From contig NZ_BBPP01000049.1 of assembly GCF_000787835.1 (NCBI RefSeq), forward strand, positions 18,258-59,510: 41,253 nt of DNA, written 5' to 3'. Below are positions 28,728-36,965 of the stretch, one piece after another. The translations under genes and the position numbers were made by a program. The stretch comes from Streptacidiphilus melanogenes. GTDB taxonomy: Bacteria; Actinomycetota; Actinomycetes; Streptomycetales; Streptomycetaceae. The notes beneath the pieces were generated by a model that did not search any database, was not told the DNA's origin, and saw nothing but the letters and a program-made list of their open reading frames with translations. Each line of letters opens with the position of its first letter. The stretch's first letter is position 1.

Positions 28728-29396
28728 ATGTCTCAGCCGCCCATATCCCTCCACGCCCGCGCACTGCTGCTGGACATGGACGGCACGCTGGTCGACTCCG
28801 GCGCCGTCGTGCTGCGCGTCTGGGGCCGGTGGGCCGCCGAGCACGGTCTGGACATGGAGCGCGTCGAGGAGGTCGTGCACGGCCGCCAGGGCCAGGAGAG
28901 CATGGCGATCCTGCTGCCCGACCGCCCCGTCGCGGAGAACCTCGCCGACAACGAGCGCATGCTGGCCGCCGAGACCGCCGACCTCGACGGCGTCGTCCCG
29001 ATCCCCGGTGCGCCGGTCTTCCTGACCGCGATCGCCGCCGCCCCGCACGCGCTGGTCACCTCTGCGGACGTGGCCCTGGCCACCGCCCGCATGGGTGCGG
29101 CGGGCCTGCGTATGCCGGACGTGCGGGTGACCGCGGAGGACGTCAGCGCGAGCAAGCCGGACCCGGAGGGCTTCCTCAAGGGCGCGGCCGAGCTGGGCTT
29201 CGAGCCGGGCGACTGCGTCGTCTTCGAGGACTCCGAGGCCGGCGTCGCGGCGGGCCTGGCCGCGGGCATGCGCGTCGTCGGCGTCGGCGCGGCCACGGCC
29301 GGCTACGGCGCGACGGTGACCGTGGACGACCTGACGCAGGTCGCCGTCGAGCCGGGCCCCGACGGCGGCATCGTGCTGCGGATCTCCCGGCGGTAG
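28728..29396 (+). CDS. HAD-superfamily phosphatase (glycerol-phosphatase/sugar-phosphatase type)
   Basis: A 222-residue soluble phosphatase. Motif I is LLLDMDGTLVDS (Asp16, Asp18), motif II the Ser/Thr in ALVTSADV, motif III Lys in VSASKPDPEGF, and motif IV VFEDSEAGV. A subclass I cap follows motif I. The closest type is the sugar-phosphate phosphatases (beta-phosphoglucomutase-like, DOG1/GPP-like); the substrate is not determined. TTGGAGAGA supplies the ribosome binding site. A terminator follows at 29412. Confidence 0.92.
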   Translation: MSQPPISLHARALLLDMDGTLVDSGAVVLRVWGRWAAEHGLDMERVEEVVHGRQGQESMAILLPDRPVAENLADNERMLAAETADLDGVVPIPGAPVFLTAIAAAPHALVTSADVALATARMGAAGLRMPDVRVTAEDVSASKPDPEGFLKGAAELGFEPGDCVVFEDSEAGVAAGLAAGMRVVGVGAATAGYGATVTVDDLTQVAVEPGPDGGIVLRISRR

Positions 29397-29411
29397 CCCA
29401 CCCGGCGAAAA

Positions 29412-29437
29412 GGACCGCTCAGCGCTGCGAGCGGTCC
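29412..29437. terminator. Bidirectional terminator overlapping the VOC stop codon
   Basis: Arms GGACCGCTC (29412-29420) and GAGCGGTCC (29429-29437) are perfect. On the minus strand the stem is followed by TTTT, giving an intrinsic terminator whose stem contains the VOC stop (29419-29421). It also ends the plus-strand HAD gene. Confidence 0.8.
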
Positions 29438-29832
29438 CTCGGCGCCTCCTGGACCACCCAGCCGTTCCCGTCCGGGTCACTGAACGCCAGGAAGCTGTTC
29501 CACGGCCCTCCGCGCCCCTCCTCGCGGCCGTTCGGCCCGAAGTGGAACACTCCGTCCACCTCGACGCCGCGTTCGACCAGCTGGGCGCGGGCGGCCTCGA
29601 TGTCGCTGACGCAGAGCTGGAGACCCTGGTAGGTGCCGGGGGCGACCTGCGTCAGCCCCTCGCCGACGGTGACGGAGCAGCCGGAGCCGGGAGGCGTGAG
29701 CTGGACGACGCGCATGTGCTCGCTCAGCCGCCGGTCCACGTCGAGGTGGAAGCCGAGCTGCTCGCGGTAGAAGGCCTTGGCCCGGTCCACGTCGGAGACG
29801 GGCAGGATGACGACCTCGAGAGTCCAGTCCAT
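29419..29832 (-). CDS. Glyoxalase/VOC superfamily protein
   Basis: A 137-residue protein with the bleomycin-resistance/glyoxalase fold: MDWTLEVVILPVSDVDRAKA, FYREQLGFHLDVD, GLQLCVSDIEAARAQLVERG and SFLAFSDPDGNGWVVQEAPR. ATG at 29832 is preferred to GTG at 29841 because homologous proteins I recall begin MDW. The final Glu/Asp pattern suggests a metal site. The enzyme reaction is not identified. It lies last in the tlyA-to-VOC minus-strand series, 37 bp after the glycosyltransferase gene. Confidence 0.88.
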   Translation of the reverse strand: MDWTLEVVILPVSDVDRAKAFYREQLGFHLDVDRRLSEHMRVVQLTPPGSGCSVTVGEGLTQVAPGTYQGLQLCVSDIEAARAQLVERGVEVDGVFHFGPNGREEGRGGPWNSFLAFSDPDGNGWVVQEAPRDRSQR

Positions 29833-29869
29833 GCCGTCCACGGTAGGCCCGGCCGGGCCCGAAGGGCGG

Positions 29870-31072
29870 TCAGCGCTCCGAGATCAGCTCGTCGTAGACG
29901 CTGAGGACCTGCGCCACCGTGTCCGCCTCGGTCGGCCAGGTCTCCGCCTGCAGCGGGCCGGCGGCCGCCAGCTCCGCGCGACGGGCCGGGTCGGCGAGCA
30001 GCGAGGAGACGGCCGCCGCCAGCGCCGTGGCGTCCCCTGGAGGGACCAGCACGGCCGCGTCGCCGACGAGCTCCGGCAGGCCGCCGACGGCGGTCGCGAC
30101 GACCGGGACGCCGGCCCGCAGCGCCTCCTGGGCGACCAGCGGACGCGCCTCCCAGCGGGAGGAGATCACCACCACGTCGGCGGCGGCGAGCAGCTCCGCG
30201 ACGTCCTCGCGGTAGCCGAGCAGCTTCGCGGGCAGGCGCTCCGCCTTGATCCGGGCCCTGAGCGCCGCCTCCTCCGCGCCCACGCCCGCGATGACGAGCA
30301 GCGGATGGTCCTCACCGGCGCGCCAGCCGGAGGCGGCGTCGAGGAGCAGCTGAAAGTTCTTCTGCGGTGTCAGCCGCCCGATCGCCAGCACGATCGGGCG
30401 GTCGCCCGCCTCCTTGCCCGCAGCCTCCCTCGCCGCAGCCTCCCTGGCCGCGCCGCGGCGGCCCTTCTCCGAGAGCAGCTGACGCCGCGTCTGCTCCCGG
30501 TCGGCGACGGCCGGCGGCAGCGGCGGGGCGACGACCGGGCCGAGTCGCGCGTCGGTCGCGCCCAGGTCCCTGGCGCGGGCGACCAGGTCGGAGGAGGCCC
30601 CGAGGACGAGGTCCGCGCCGCGGGCGACCCGACGCTCCATCATCCGCAGCAGCCGCCGCTCCATGCCGGTGGCCAGATTGGCCGCGTGGGACGTCACCAC
30701 CAGCGGGATCTCCTGCGTGCGGGCGGTGCGCAGCGCCAGGTCGGACAGGAGCGCCGCCCGCAGGCCGTGGGCGTGGACGAGCGAGGCACGGGCGAAGGCC
30801 CGGCGCAGCTCGCCGACGGCCGCGGCGTCGGTGCGCGGACCCGGCGTCGAGGTGATCTCCACGGCGTGGAAACGCGCCCCGGCGCCGGAGAAGCCGAACA
30901 GCTTGTCGGTCTCGGCCGGCCCGCACACGGTGACGTCGACCCCGTGCGCGCTCAGTCCCGCCGCGAGCGAGCGCACGTGCGCGCCGATGCCGCCGGTCGT
31001 GCCGGCCAGCACGAGCACGGCGCGGAGCTCGTCGGTCGACCCGGCGGTGGTCTGCGCTGCGTTGGCGGTCAC
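29870..31072 (-). CDS. Family 4 glycosyltransferase
   Basis: A 400-residue GT-B fold glycosyltransferase. The N-terminal domain has TTGGIGAHVRSLAAGLSAHG and HAHGLRAALLSDLALR. The C-terminal domain has VLAIGRLTPQKNFQLLLDAA, EARPLVAQEALRAGVPVVAT with the usual E-x7-E nucleotide-sugar site, and GGLPELVGDAAVLVPPGD. Between the domains there is an Ala/Glu/Arg-rich stretch (REAAAREAAGKEAG). It is cytosolic or membrane-peripheral; the acceptor is unknown. It is downstream of recN, a conserved neighbour in Streptomyces. The start is GTG at 31072. Confidence 0.9.
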   Translation of the reverse strand: MTANAAQTTAGSTDELRAVLVLAGTTGGIGAHVRSLAAGLSAHGVDVTVCGPAETDKLFGFSGAGARFHAVEITSTPGPRTDAAAVGELRRAFARASLVHAHGLRAALLSDLALRTARTQEIPLVVTSHAANLATGMERRLLRMMERRVARGADLVLGASSDLVARARDLGATDARLGPVVAPPLPPAVADREQTRRQLLSEKGRRGAAREAAAREAAGKEAGDRPIVLAIGRLTPQKNFQLLLDAASGWRAGEDHPLLVIAGVGAEEAALRARIKAERLPAKLLGYREDVAELLAAADVVVISSRWEARPLVAQEALRAGVPVVATAVGGLPELVGDAAVLVPPGDATALAAAVSSLLADPARRAELAAAGPLQAETWPTEADTVAQVLSVYDELISER

Positions 31073-31163
31073 GGTCGGCGTCGCCTGCTTTCGGTCGTCA
31101 CGGCCTTCGTTCCTCGGGAGGCGGGCGGTCGGGCGGTCCTGCGGTCGGGCGGTGGGCGGTCGG

Positions 31164-32885
31164 TCAGGGTCGGCTCGCGCCCTGGCGGGCGGCGGCGAGC
31201 AGCTCCTCGGCGTGGGCGCGGCCCAGCTCGGAGTCCTCGAGCCCGGCCAGCATCCGGGACAGCTCGCGCACCCGCTCCTCGTCCGTCAGCGTCTTGACGC
31301 CCGACCGGGTGACGGTGCCGTCGACGGTCTTCTCGACCACCAGGTGCCGGTCCGCGAACGCGGCCACCTGCGGAAGGTGGGTGACGACGACGACCTGCGC
31401 GGTGCGGGCCAGACGGGCCAGACGGCGGCCGATCTCGACGGCGGCCTTGCCGCCGACGCCGGCGTCGACCTCGTCGAAGAGGTACGTCGGCACCGGGTCG
31501 GCGCCGGCGAAGACCACCTCGACGGCCAGCATCACCCGGGAGAGCTCACCGCCGGAGGCGCCCTTGGCGATCGGGCGCGGCGCGGCGCCCGGGTGCGGGG
31601 CGAGCAGGACCTCGACGTCGTCGAAGCCGTACGGGCCGAAATCCGCCGATCGGGTGATCCCGAAGCTCACCCGTGCGTGGGGCATGGCCAGTTCGCTGAG
31701 CTCGCGGGTGACGGCCTCGGCGAAGGTCTCCGCGGCCGTGTGGCGGGCGGCGCTCAGCTGCTCGGCGAGCGCGGACACCGTGTCCGTCAGCGACCGCTGC
31801 TCCTCTTCGAGAGCACCGATCCGCTCGTCGTCGCCGTCGAGTTCAGCCAGCCGTTGCCCCGCCTCCTCGTTCCAGGCCAGGACGGCCGCGAGGCCCTCCA
31901 CCCCCTCGGTGGCGACGCCGTACTTGCGGACCAGGTGCGCCAGCACCGCGCGGCGCTCCTCCACGGCCGCCAGCCGCACCGGGTCCGCGTCCAGGTCCTC
32001 GGCGTAGCCGGCCAGCTCCTGGGCGATGTCGGCGAGCAGGTAGGAGACCTCGCCCACCCGGTCCGCCAGCGCCCCGAGGCGCTCGTCGTGCGAGCGCACC
32101 GCGTCCAGCGCCCGCTTGGCCTGCGCGACCAGCATCCCCGCGTCGACCACGTCCGGATCGGCCGGGTCGCCCGCGAGCGCGCCGTGGGCCAGGACCGCGG
32201 CGGAGGACAGCGCGTCGGCGTGGCCGAGCCGCTCCGACTCGCCCGCCAGCTCCTCGTCCTCGCCCGCCAGCGGTTCCGCGGCGGCGACCTCGTCCAGACC
32301 GAAGCGAAGCAGGTCCGCCTCCTGGGCGCGCTCGCGCGCCCGGGTGGTCAGCTCCTCCAGCGTCGCGGAGACCTCACGCAGCCGCCGGTAGGCGGTCTGG
32401 TAGGCCGTCAGCGGCTCCGAGACGGTGTCACCCGCGTAACGGTCCAGCGCGCCGCGCTGCCGGGCGGGCTGCAGCAGCCGCTGCTGGTCGCTCTGCCCGT
32501 GCACGGCGATCAGGTCCTCGCCGAGGGTCTGCAGCAGGCTGACCGGCACCGAGCGCCCGCCCACATGCGCCCGCGAGCGCCCCTCGGCCGAGACCGTCCG
32601 GCTCAGCAGCAGGGCGCCCTCGTCGAGCTCGGCTCCCGCCTCCAGCGCCCGCTCCGCGGCCGGCGATCCGCCGGGCAGCTCGACCCGCCCCTCGACGACG
32701 GCCCGCTCGGCGCCGTTGCGCACCAGCCCCGCGTCCGCCCGCCCGCCGAGCAGCAGGCCGAGACTGGTCACCACCATGGTCTTGCCCGCCCCGGTCTCAC
32801 CGGTGACGACGTTGAACCCCGGCGCGAGTTCGACGACGGCGTCGTCGATCACGCCCAGGGCTCGTATCCGCATCTCCTCCAGCAC
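31164..32885 (-). CDS. recN: DNA repair protein RecN
   Basis: A 573-residue SMC-like ATPase acting at double-strand breaks. It has IRALGVIDDAVVELAPGFNV, Walker A GETGAGKT (residues 29-36), a long coiled-coil middle, the ABC signature GASGGELSRVMLAVEVV and Walker B-type FDEVDAGVGG. GTG at 32885 (VLEEMRIRAL) is chosen; ATG at 32873 is four codons shorter, but the ribosome binding site would be inside the preferred gene. The upstream open frame to 33845 is a shadow. It follows nadK by 131 bp. Confidence 0.95.
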   Translation of the reverse strand: MLEEMRIRALGVIDDAVVELAPGFNVVTGETGAGKTMVVTSLGLLLGGRADAGLVRNGAERAVVEGRVELPGGSPAAERALEAGAELDEGALLLSRTVSAEGRSRAHVGGRSVPVSLLQTLGEDLIAVHGQSDQQRLLQPARQRGALDRYAGDTVSEPLTAYQTAYRRLREVSATLEELTTRARERAQEADLLRFGLDEVAAAEPLAGEDEELAGESERLGHADALSSAAVLAHGALAGDPADPDVVDAGMLVAQAKRALDAVRSHDERLGALADRVGEVSYLLADIAQELAGYAEDLDADPVRLAAVEERRAVLAHLVRKYGVATEGVEGLAAVLAWNEEAGQRLAELDGDDERIGALEEEQRSLTDTVSALAEQLSAARHTAAETFAEAVTRELSELAMPHARVSFGITRSADFGPYGFDDVEVLLAPHPGAAPRPIAKGASGGELSRVMLAVEVVFAGADPVPTYLFDEVDAGVGGKAAVEIGRRLARLARTAQVVVVTHLPQVAAFADRHLVVEKTVDGTVTRSGVKTLTDEERVRELSRMLAGLEDSELGRAHAEELLAAARQGASRP

Positions 32886-33016
32886 GCACCTGACGATACG
32901 AGGTCCGGGGCCCTTCTCGCGACGAGCCACCCGTACGCGCGTGGTTCGAGCGTCAGTACGAACACGGAGGAAACAGCAGCTGTTCACCCCGCATCGCCGT
33001 CGACTCCACGCCGGCG

Positions 33017-33943
33017 TTATTCGGCGTTGCCGCGCCAGCCGGTCACCGGCAACTGGAACTTGGTCACCAGCCGCTTGGAGAACGGCGCCCGGTGCAGCCG
33101 GGCCAGCAGCACCGGGTTGTGCCCGCGGCGCACCTCGATCCGCGCGCCGGCCGGAAGTTCGTAGGTGCGGCGGCCGTCGCACCACAGCACCCCGTGCGAG
33201 GTGCCCGGCTGCACCTGCACCTCCAGCACCGAGTGCGGGGAGGTCACCATCGGACGGGCGAAGAGCGCGTGCGCGGAGATCGGCACCAGCAGCAGCGCCT
33301 CCACCTCCGGCCAGACCACCGGCCCGCCCGCCGAGAACGCGTACGCGGTCGACCCCGTGGGCGTGGCGCACACCACGCCGTCGCAGCCGAAGGAGGAGAC
33401 CGGGCGGCCGTCCACGCCCATGATCAGTTCGAGCATCCGCTCGCGGGCCGCCTTCTCCACGCTGGCCTCGTTGAGCGCCCAGTCGGTGTGGACGACGCGG
33501 CCGTCCTCGCGGACCACGACGTCGATCGTCATCCGCTCCTCGACCTCGTAGTCCCGGGCCACCACGCGCTCGACGACCTTGTGCAGGTCGTCCCGCTCGG
33601 CCTCGGCCAGGAAGCCCACCCGGCCCAGGTTCACCCCGAGCATCGGCACCCCGAACTCGCGCGCCAGCTCCGCGCCCCGCAGCAGCGTGCCGTCCCCGCC
33701 CAGCACCAGGATCAGCTCGCAGCCCTCGCCTGCGGCGGGCCCCGGCTGCACCACCTCCACGCCCTCGGGGAACCCCATGTCGGGTGCCTCGGTGGCGAGC
33801 ACACGGATCTTGATCGAGGCCTTGGCCAGGCCCTCGACGAGGCACTCGACGCTCTTCAGCGCGGCCTCGCGCCCGGTGTGCGCGATGAGGAAGACCGTGC
33901 GGTCGAACTGGTCGACCGGCTGGTCGACGGGCTGGTCGGGCAT
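33017..33943 (-). CDS. nadK: NAD kinase
   Basis: A 308-residue enzyme making NADP from NAD. It carries LGGDGTLLRGAELA (GGDGT at 82-86), LGVNLGRVGFLAEAE, the NEASV motif and CATPTGSTAYAFSAGGPVV, all diagnostic. ATG at 33943 has AAGGAGG three bases upstream. The N-terminus has a short repeat (QPVDQPVDQ). A possible -10 TAGGGT is at 34044-34049 on the minus strand. It lies between tlyA and recN. Confidence 0.95.
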   Translation of the reverse strand: MPDQPVDQPVDQFDRTVFLIAHTGREAALKSVECLVEGLAKASIKIRVLATEAPDMGFPEGVEVVQPGPAAGEGCELILVLGGDGTLLRGAELAREFGVPMLGVNLGRVGFLAEAERDDLHKVVERVVARDYEVEERMTIDVVVREDGRVVHTDWALNEASVEKAARERMLELIMGVDGRPVSSFGCDGVVCATPTGSTAYAFSAGGPVVWPEVEALLLVPISAHALFARPMVTSPHSVLEVQVQPGTSHGVLWCDGRRTYELPAGARIEVRRGHNPVLLARLHRAPFSKRLVTKFQLPVTGWRGNAE

Positions 33944-34043
33944 GGGCCTCCTTCGGCGCCCGCCCGGACGACCTCGGCCGGGCCGTGCGCCTCCCCCTCG
34001 TGGACTTCTTCGACGACTGGCAGGTGTTGGTGCTTTTTCTTCG

Positions 34044-34049
34044 ACCCTA
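34044..34049 (-). promoter_or_regulatory. Candidate -10 element of nadK/recN
   Basis: TAGGGT on the minus strand, about 100 bp upstream of the nadK start, resembles Streptomyces vegetative -10 boxes. No matching -35 is seen. Confidence 0.3.
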
Positions 34050-34169
34050 CCCGCTGCGGTCGGCGCTGCCCCGGTCTTGTTCCGGCCCGGTTCCGTTCTT
34101 CTCCGGACACGCTGGACACCCTCGCAAGGACGCCTTGACCGGGCCTCGACCCACGCCAATCCCCTGCGG

Positions 34170-34982
34170 CTACTTCGGCCCCTCGGCGACGGCACGCGCC
34201 GCGTCGGCCGGATCCAGCGGGGGTGCGTCACGACGGAACCAGAGGAAGTACTCCACGTTCCCCGACGGCCCCGGCAGCGGACTCGCGGTCACCGCCCGCA
34301 CCCCGAGCCCCTGCTCCGCGCCCTGCCCCGCGACCTTCTCGATCATCTCCTGCCGCAGCTGCGCGCTGCGCACCACACCACCGCTGCCGAGGCGCTCCTT
34401 GCCCACCTCGAACTGCGGCTTCACCATCAGCACGAGATCGCCCTCGGGCGCCGTCACGGCGGCGAGCGCCGGCAGCACCAGCCCCAGCGGGATGAACGAC
34501 AGGTCGGACACCACGAGATCGACGGGCTCCCCGCCGACCTGTGCCAGCGTCAGCTCGCGCACGTTGGTGCGGTCCATCACCACGACCCGGTCGTCGCTCT
34601 GCAGCGACCACGCGAGCTGGCCGTAGCCGACGTCGACGGCGAGGACCCGGTCCACCCCCGCGCGCAGCAGCACGTCCGTGAACCCGCCGGTCGACGCCCC
34701 CGCGTCGAGGCAGCGCCGCCCCTCGACCGCGAGCCCCAACGGCACGAACGCCGCCAGCGCGCCGGCGAGCTTGTGCCCGCCCCGGGACACGTAGTCCGGG
34801 TCGTTCTCGTCCTTGGCCACGACGACCGCCGCGGAGGTCTCCACCTGCGTGGCGGACTTGGTCGCCACCGTCCCCCCGACCGTCACCCGTCCGGCGGCGA
34901 TCAGCTCACTCGCGTGCTCACGCGACCGCGCGAGGTTCCGGCGGACCAGTTCGGCGTCCAGACGGCGTCGTGCGACTGCCAC
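34170..34982 (-). CDS. tlyA: TlyA family rRNA (cytidine-2'-O)-methyltransferase
   Basis: A 270-residue S4-domain methyltransferase. The N-terminal S4 fold reads RRRLDAELVRRNLARSREHA with ELIAAGRVTVGG. The SAM site is CLDAGASTGGFTDVLLRAG (residues about 91-109), followed by DLVVSDLSFIPLGLVLPAL and VLMVKPQFEVGKE. It methylates cytidines in 16S and 23S rRNA in mycobacteria. The start at GTG 34982 (MAVARRRLDAE) fits the family; a TTG at 35027 would add 15 residues that look non-conserved. It is preceded by two low-complexity genes on the same strand. Confidence 0.93.
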   Translation of the reverse strand: MAVARRRLDAELVRRNLARSREHASELIAAGRVTVGGTVATKSATQVETSAAVVVAKDENDPDYVSRGGHKLAGALAAFVPLGLAVEGRRCLDAGASTGGFTDVLLRAGVDRVLAVDVGYGQLAWSLQSDDRVVVMDRTNVRELTLAQVGGEPVDLVVSDLSFIPLGLVLPALAAVTAPEGDLVLMVKPQFEVGKERLGSGGVVRSAQLRQEMIEKVAGQGAEQGLGVRAVTASPLPGPSGNVEYFLWFRRDAPPLDPADAARAVAEGPK

Positions 34983-35023
34983 GTACGGTTCAGCTCCTGC
35001 TGCTCGGTGCTCGGTGCTCGTGC

Positions 35024-35557
35024 TCAACGAACCACATTCAACGGTGTGGGCGCCCCGCCCGTCCGCTCGTCCAACCCCGCGAGCGTATCCCGGAGCAGGT
35101 CGTGCACCTCCCCGTACACCCCGGCCCGCGCCTCGGCCGGCACCTCCCCGACGTCCTCCAGCCGCGCCAACGCGGCATCGACGCCGGCGTTCCCGGTCTC
35201 GACGACGACCGGGAACGGCGCGGCGGGAGCCGCGGGCGGGCCGGGCGGCGAAGCCGCGGGCAGACCGGAGGGCGGCGGCGCAGGCGCGGAGGCCACGTCG
35301 GCGGGCAGCCCGGCCGAGCGCGGCGGAGCCGGGGCGGCCTGCGTCGCGGCGGGCACGCCCGCAGTGACCGCTCGACCTGCGCCGGGCATCCCCCCGGGCC
35401 CCGGCCGCGGCGGAGCCGCCAGGCCGGGCAGCGGGGCCGAAGGCTTGGGTGCGGGCTCCGCGCCGTCCGGCGCCGGGTGCGCCGCAGGCGGGGTGTCCTG
35501 CCCGGCACCCGGGGCGGTGAGGGGACGGCGGTGCGGGGGCCAGGCGGCGTCACTCAC
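35024..35557 (-). CDS. Pro/Ala-rich protein with a conserved C-terminal helix
   Basis: A 177-residue protein. Residues 1-120 are Pro/Ala/Gly-rich and likely disordered. The last 55 residues are more conserved-looking: FPVVVETGNAGVDAALARLE, then DVGEVPAEARAGVYGEVHDL. I do not know its function; similar small genes lie before tlyA in Streptomyces. Its start overlaps the end of the upstream phasin-like gene by 8 bp, so it is probably co-translated. Codon use is as in neighbouring genes. Confidence 0.7.
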   Translation of the reverse strand: MSDAAWPPHRRPLTAPGAGQDTPPAAHPAPDGAEPAPKPSAPLPGLAAPPRPGPGGMPGAGRAVTAGVPAATQAAPAPPRSAGLPADVASAPAPPPSGLPAASPPGPPAAPAAPFPVVVETGNAGVDAALARLEDVGEVPAEARAGVYGEVHDLLRDTLAGLDERTGGAPTPLNVVR

Positions 35558-36425
35558 CGGTGGTGCCCGACTCGGTCGCGGCCTTCTTGGCGGCCGGGGC
35601 CTTCTTCGTCACGGTCTTCTTCACCGCAGCCGTCTTCTTCGTGACGGCGGTCTTCTTCGCCGCGGCCTTCTTGGCAGTGGCCTTCTTCGCCGTGGCCTTC
35701 TTGGCCGTGGCCTTCTTCGCCGTGGTCTTCTGGGCAGTCGCCTGCTTCGTCGCGGCCTGCTTCTCGGCCGGAGCCGACTGGGGCAGCTTCGCCGACGGGG
35801 TCGGCGGCATCATCGGCGCGGTCCCCTCGGTCGCCGCCGACGCGGACACCGGCTTGCGCGGCGTCGTCTGCTTCGCGGGCGCGGTTTTCTTCGCCGCAGC
35901 GGTCTTCTTCGCGGGCGCCTTGTGCGCCGGGGCCGCCGCAGGGGGCTTCGGCCCGTTCCCGCGGTCGCGCATCGCGGGGACCGCCGCCGCACGACGGGCC
36001 GCGGCAGCCGCCGCCGCGTCGGCGTCCTCCGCGTCGACGGGGACGCGGACCGGACGCGGGCGGGACTCCGTGCGGGGGAACGCCTGCTCCGCGCGGGACG
36101 GGCCGGCAGCAGGCTCCTCATCCGCCGGACGGCCGGACGGCGGCGCGGACGCAGGAGCGGCCGACGGAGCCGACGGGACCGTGCCCTGGACCTGGCGCAG
36201 TTGGCGCTCCAGGTACTCCAGGACGACGCCCGCCTGGACGACCCCGTCACCGAGCCGGTGCCACGCCTTCTCGCCCTCCGCGCGGGCCCGTTCCACCACG
36301 CCGTCGGCGAGCTCGCGGACCGGCGTCGGCAGCAGCTTGTGCACCTCCTCCGCCACGCCCGTCGCGATCCCAGTGGCGATCTTCACGTAGTCACGGACCA
36401 TTTCGCGCATCCCGCCCTCGTCCAC
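35550..36425 (-). CDS. Phasin-like protein with an H1-like Lys/Ala tail
   Basis: A 291-residue protein with three parts. The N-terminal ~75 residues form amphipathic helices (MVRDYVKIATGIATGVAEEV, then LADGVVERARAEGEKAWHRL), similar to phasin-type or apolipoprotein-like segments. A Pro/Ser/Ala-rich middle follows. The C-terminal ~110 residues are a Lys/Ala/Thr-rich tail with AKKAT and AKKTA repeats, resembling histone H1 and the tails of HU-type nucleoid proteins. The start is GTG at 36425 with GGAGGG upstream; ATG at 36410 is also possible. It may link a surface or granule with DNA; this is inference. Confidence 0.7.
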   Translation of the reverse strand: MDEGGMREMVRDYVKIATGIATGVAEEVHKLLPTPVRELADGVVERARAEGEKAWHRLGDGVVQAGVVLEYLERQLRQVQGTVPSAPSAAPASAPPSGRPADEEPAAGPSRAEQAFPRTESRPRPVRVPVDAEDADAAAAAAARRAAAVPAMRDRGNGPKPPAAAPAHKAPAKKTAAAKKTAPAKQTTPRKPVSASAATEGTAPMMPPTPSAKLPQSAPAEKQAATKQATAQKTTAKKATAKKATAKKATAKKAAAKKTAVTKKTAAVKKTVTKKAPAAKKAATESGTTGE

Positions 36426-36544
36426 ACGTCCCTCCACAGCTCGCCGTACACCCGACGCTACCGTCTCCGCCGCCGTCGTGAGGCCCCGGCGCTGCGGTAC
36501 CGTCGGTCGAAGTCCCGATCCCGGCAGAGGAGTCCGCCCCCGCG

Positions 36545-36892
36545 ATGGCCACCCCGCTCGAATGCCGTGAGGCACTGACCACCTTCAGCGAGAACCTCGG
36601 CAAGGCCACAGGGAACGCCAAAGCCGCGGCACAGCTCGACCGCTCGCTGAGCTGCTGGATCAGCGACCTGGACCTGACCTTCACCGGGCAGCTGCGCGGC
36701 GGGCACATCGAGGGCCTGGACGAGGCCCCGGGCAGGCCCTCGACCAAGGCACAGATCCGGCTCGCCCTCAGCGGCGACGACCTCGTCGCGCTCGTCGGCG
36801 GTCGGCTGAACTTCGCGAAGGCGTGGGGCTCCGGTCGGGTGAAGCTGGAGGCGAGCATCCTCGACCTGCTGAAGCTGCGAAGCCTCCTCTAG
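36545..36892 (+). CDS. SCP2 sterol-carrier domain protein
   Basis: A 115-residue protein with the SCP2 lipid-binding fold: QLDRSLSCWISDLDLTFTGQ, then AQIRLALSGDDLVALVGGRL and FAKAWGSGRVKLEASILDLL. In Streptomyces it is often beside the phasin-like gene. It is divergent from that gene with 119 bp between starts. No strong Shine-Dalgarno precedes ATG at 36545 (GAGGAG is 13 nt away). A lipid cargo is likely but unknown. Confidence 0.85.
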   Translation: MATPLECREALTTFSENLGKATGNAKAAAQLDRSLSCWISDLDLTFTGQLRGGHIEGLDEAPGRPSTKAQIRLALSGDDLVALVGGRLNFAKAWGSGRVKLEASILDLLKLRSLL

Positions 36893-36965
36893 CCCGCCCT
36901 GGCCCCCGCCGCCCGCCCGACCCGAACCCGTCCCGGCCCTGTCTCGGCCAGCCCGTCTCGGCGGG

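Noticed and set aside
32886-33845. Open frame continuing upstream of recN (total 893 codons)
   Set aside because: It is antiparallel-like low-complexity shadow of nadK; RecN homology starts at 32885 or 32873.
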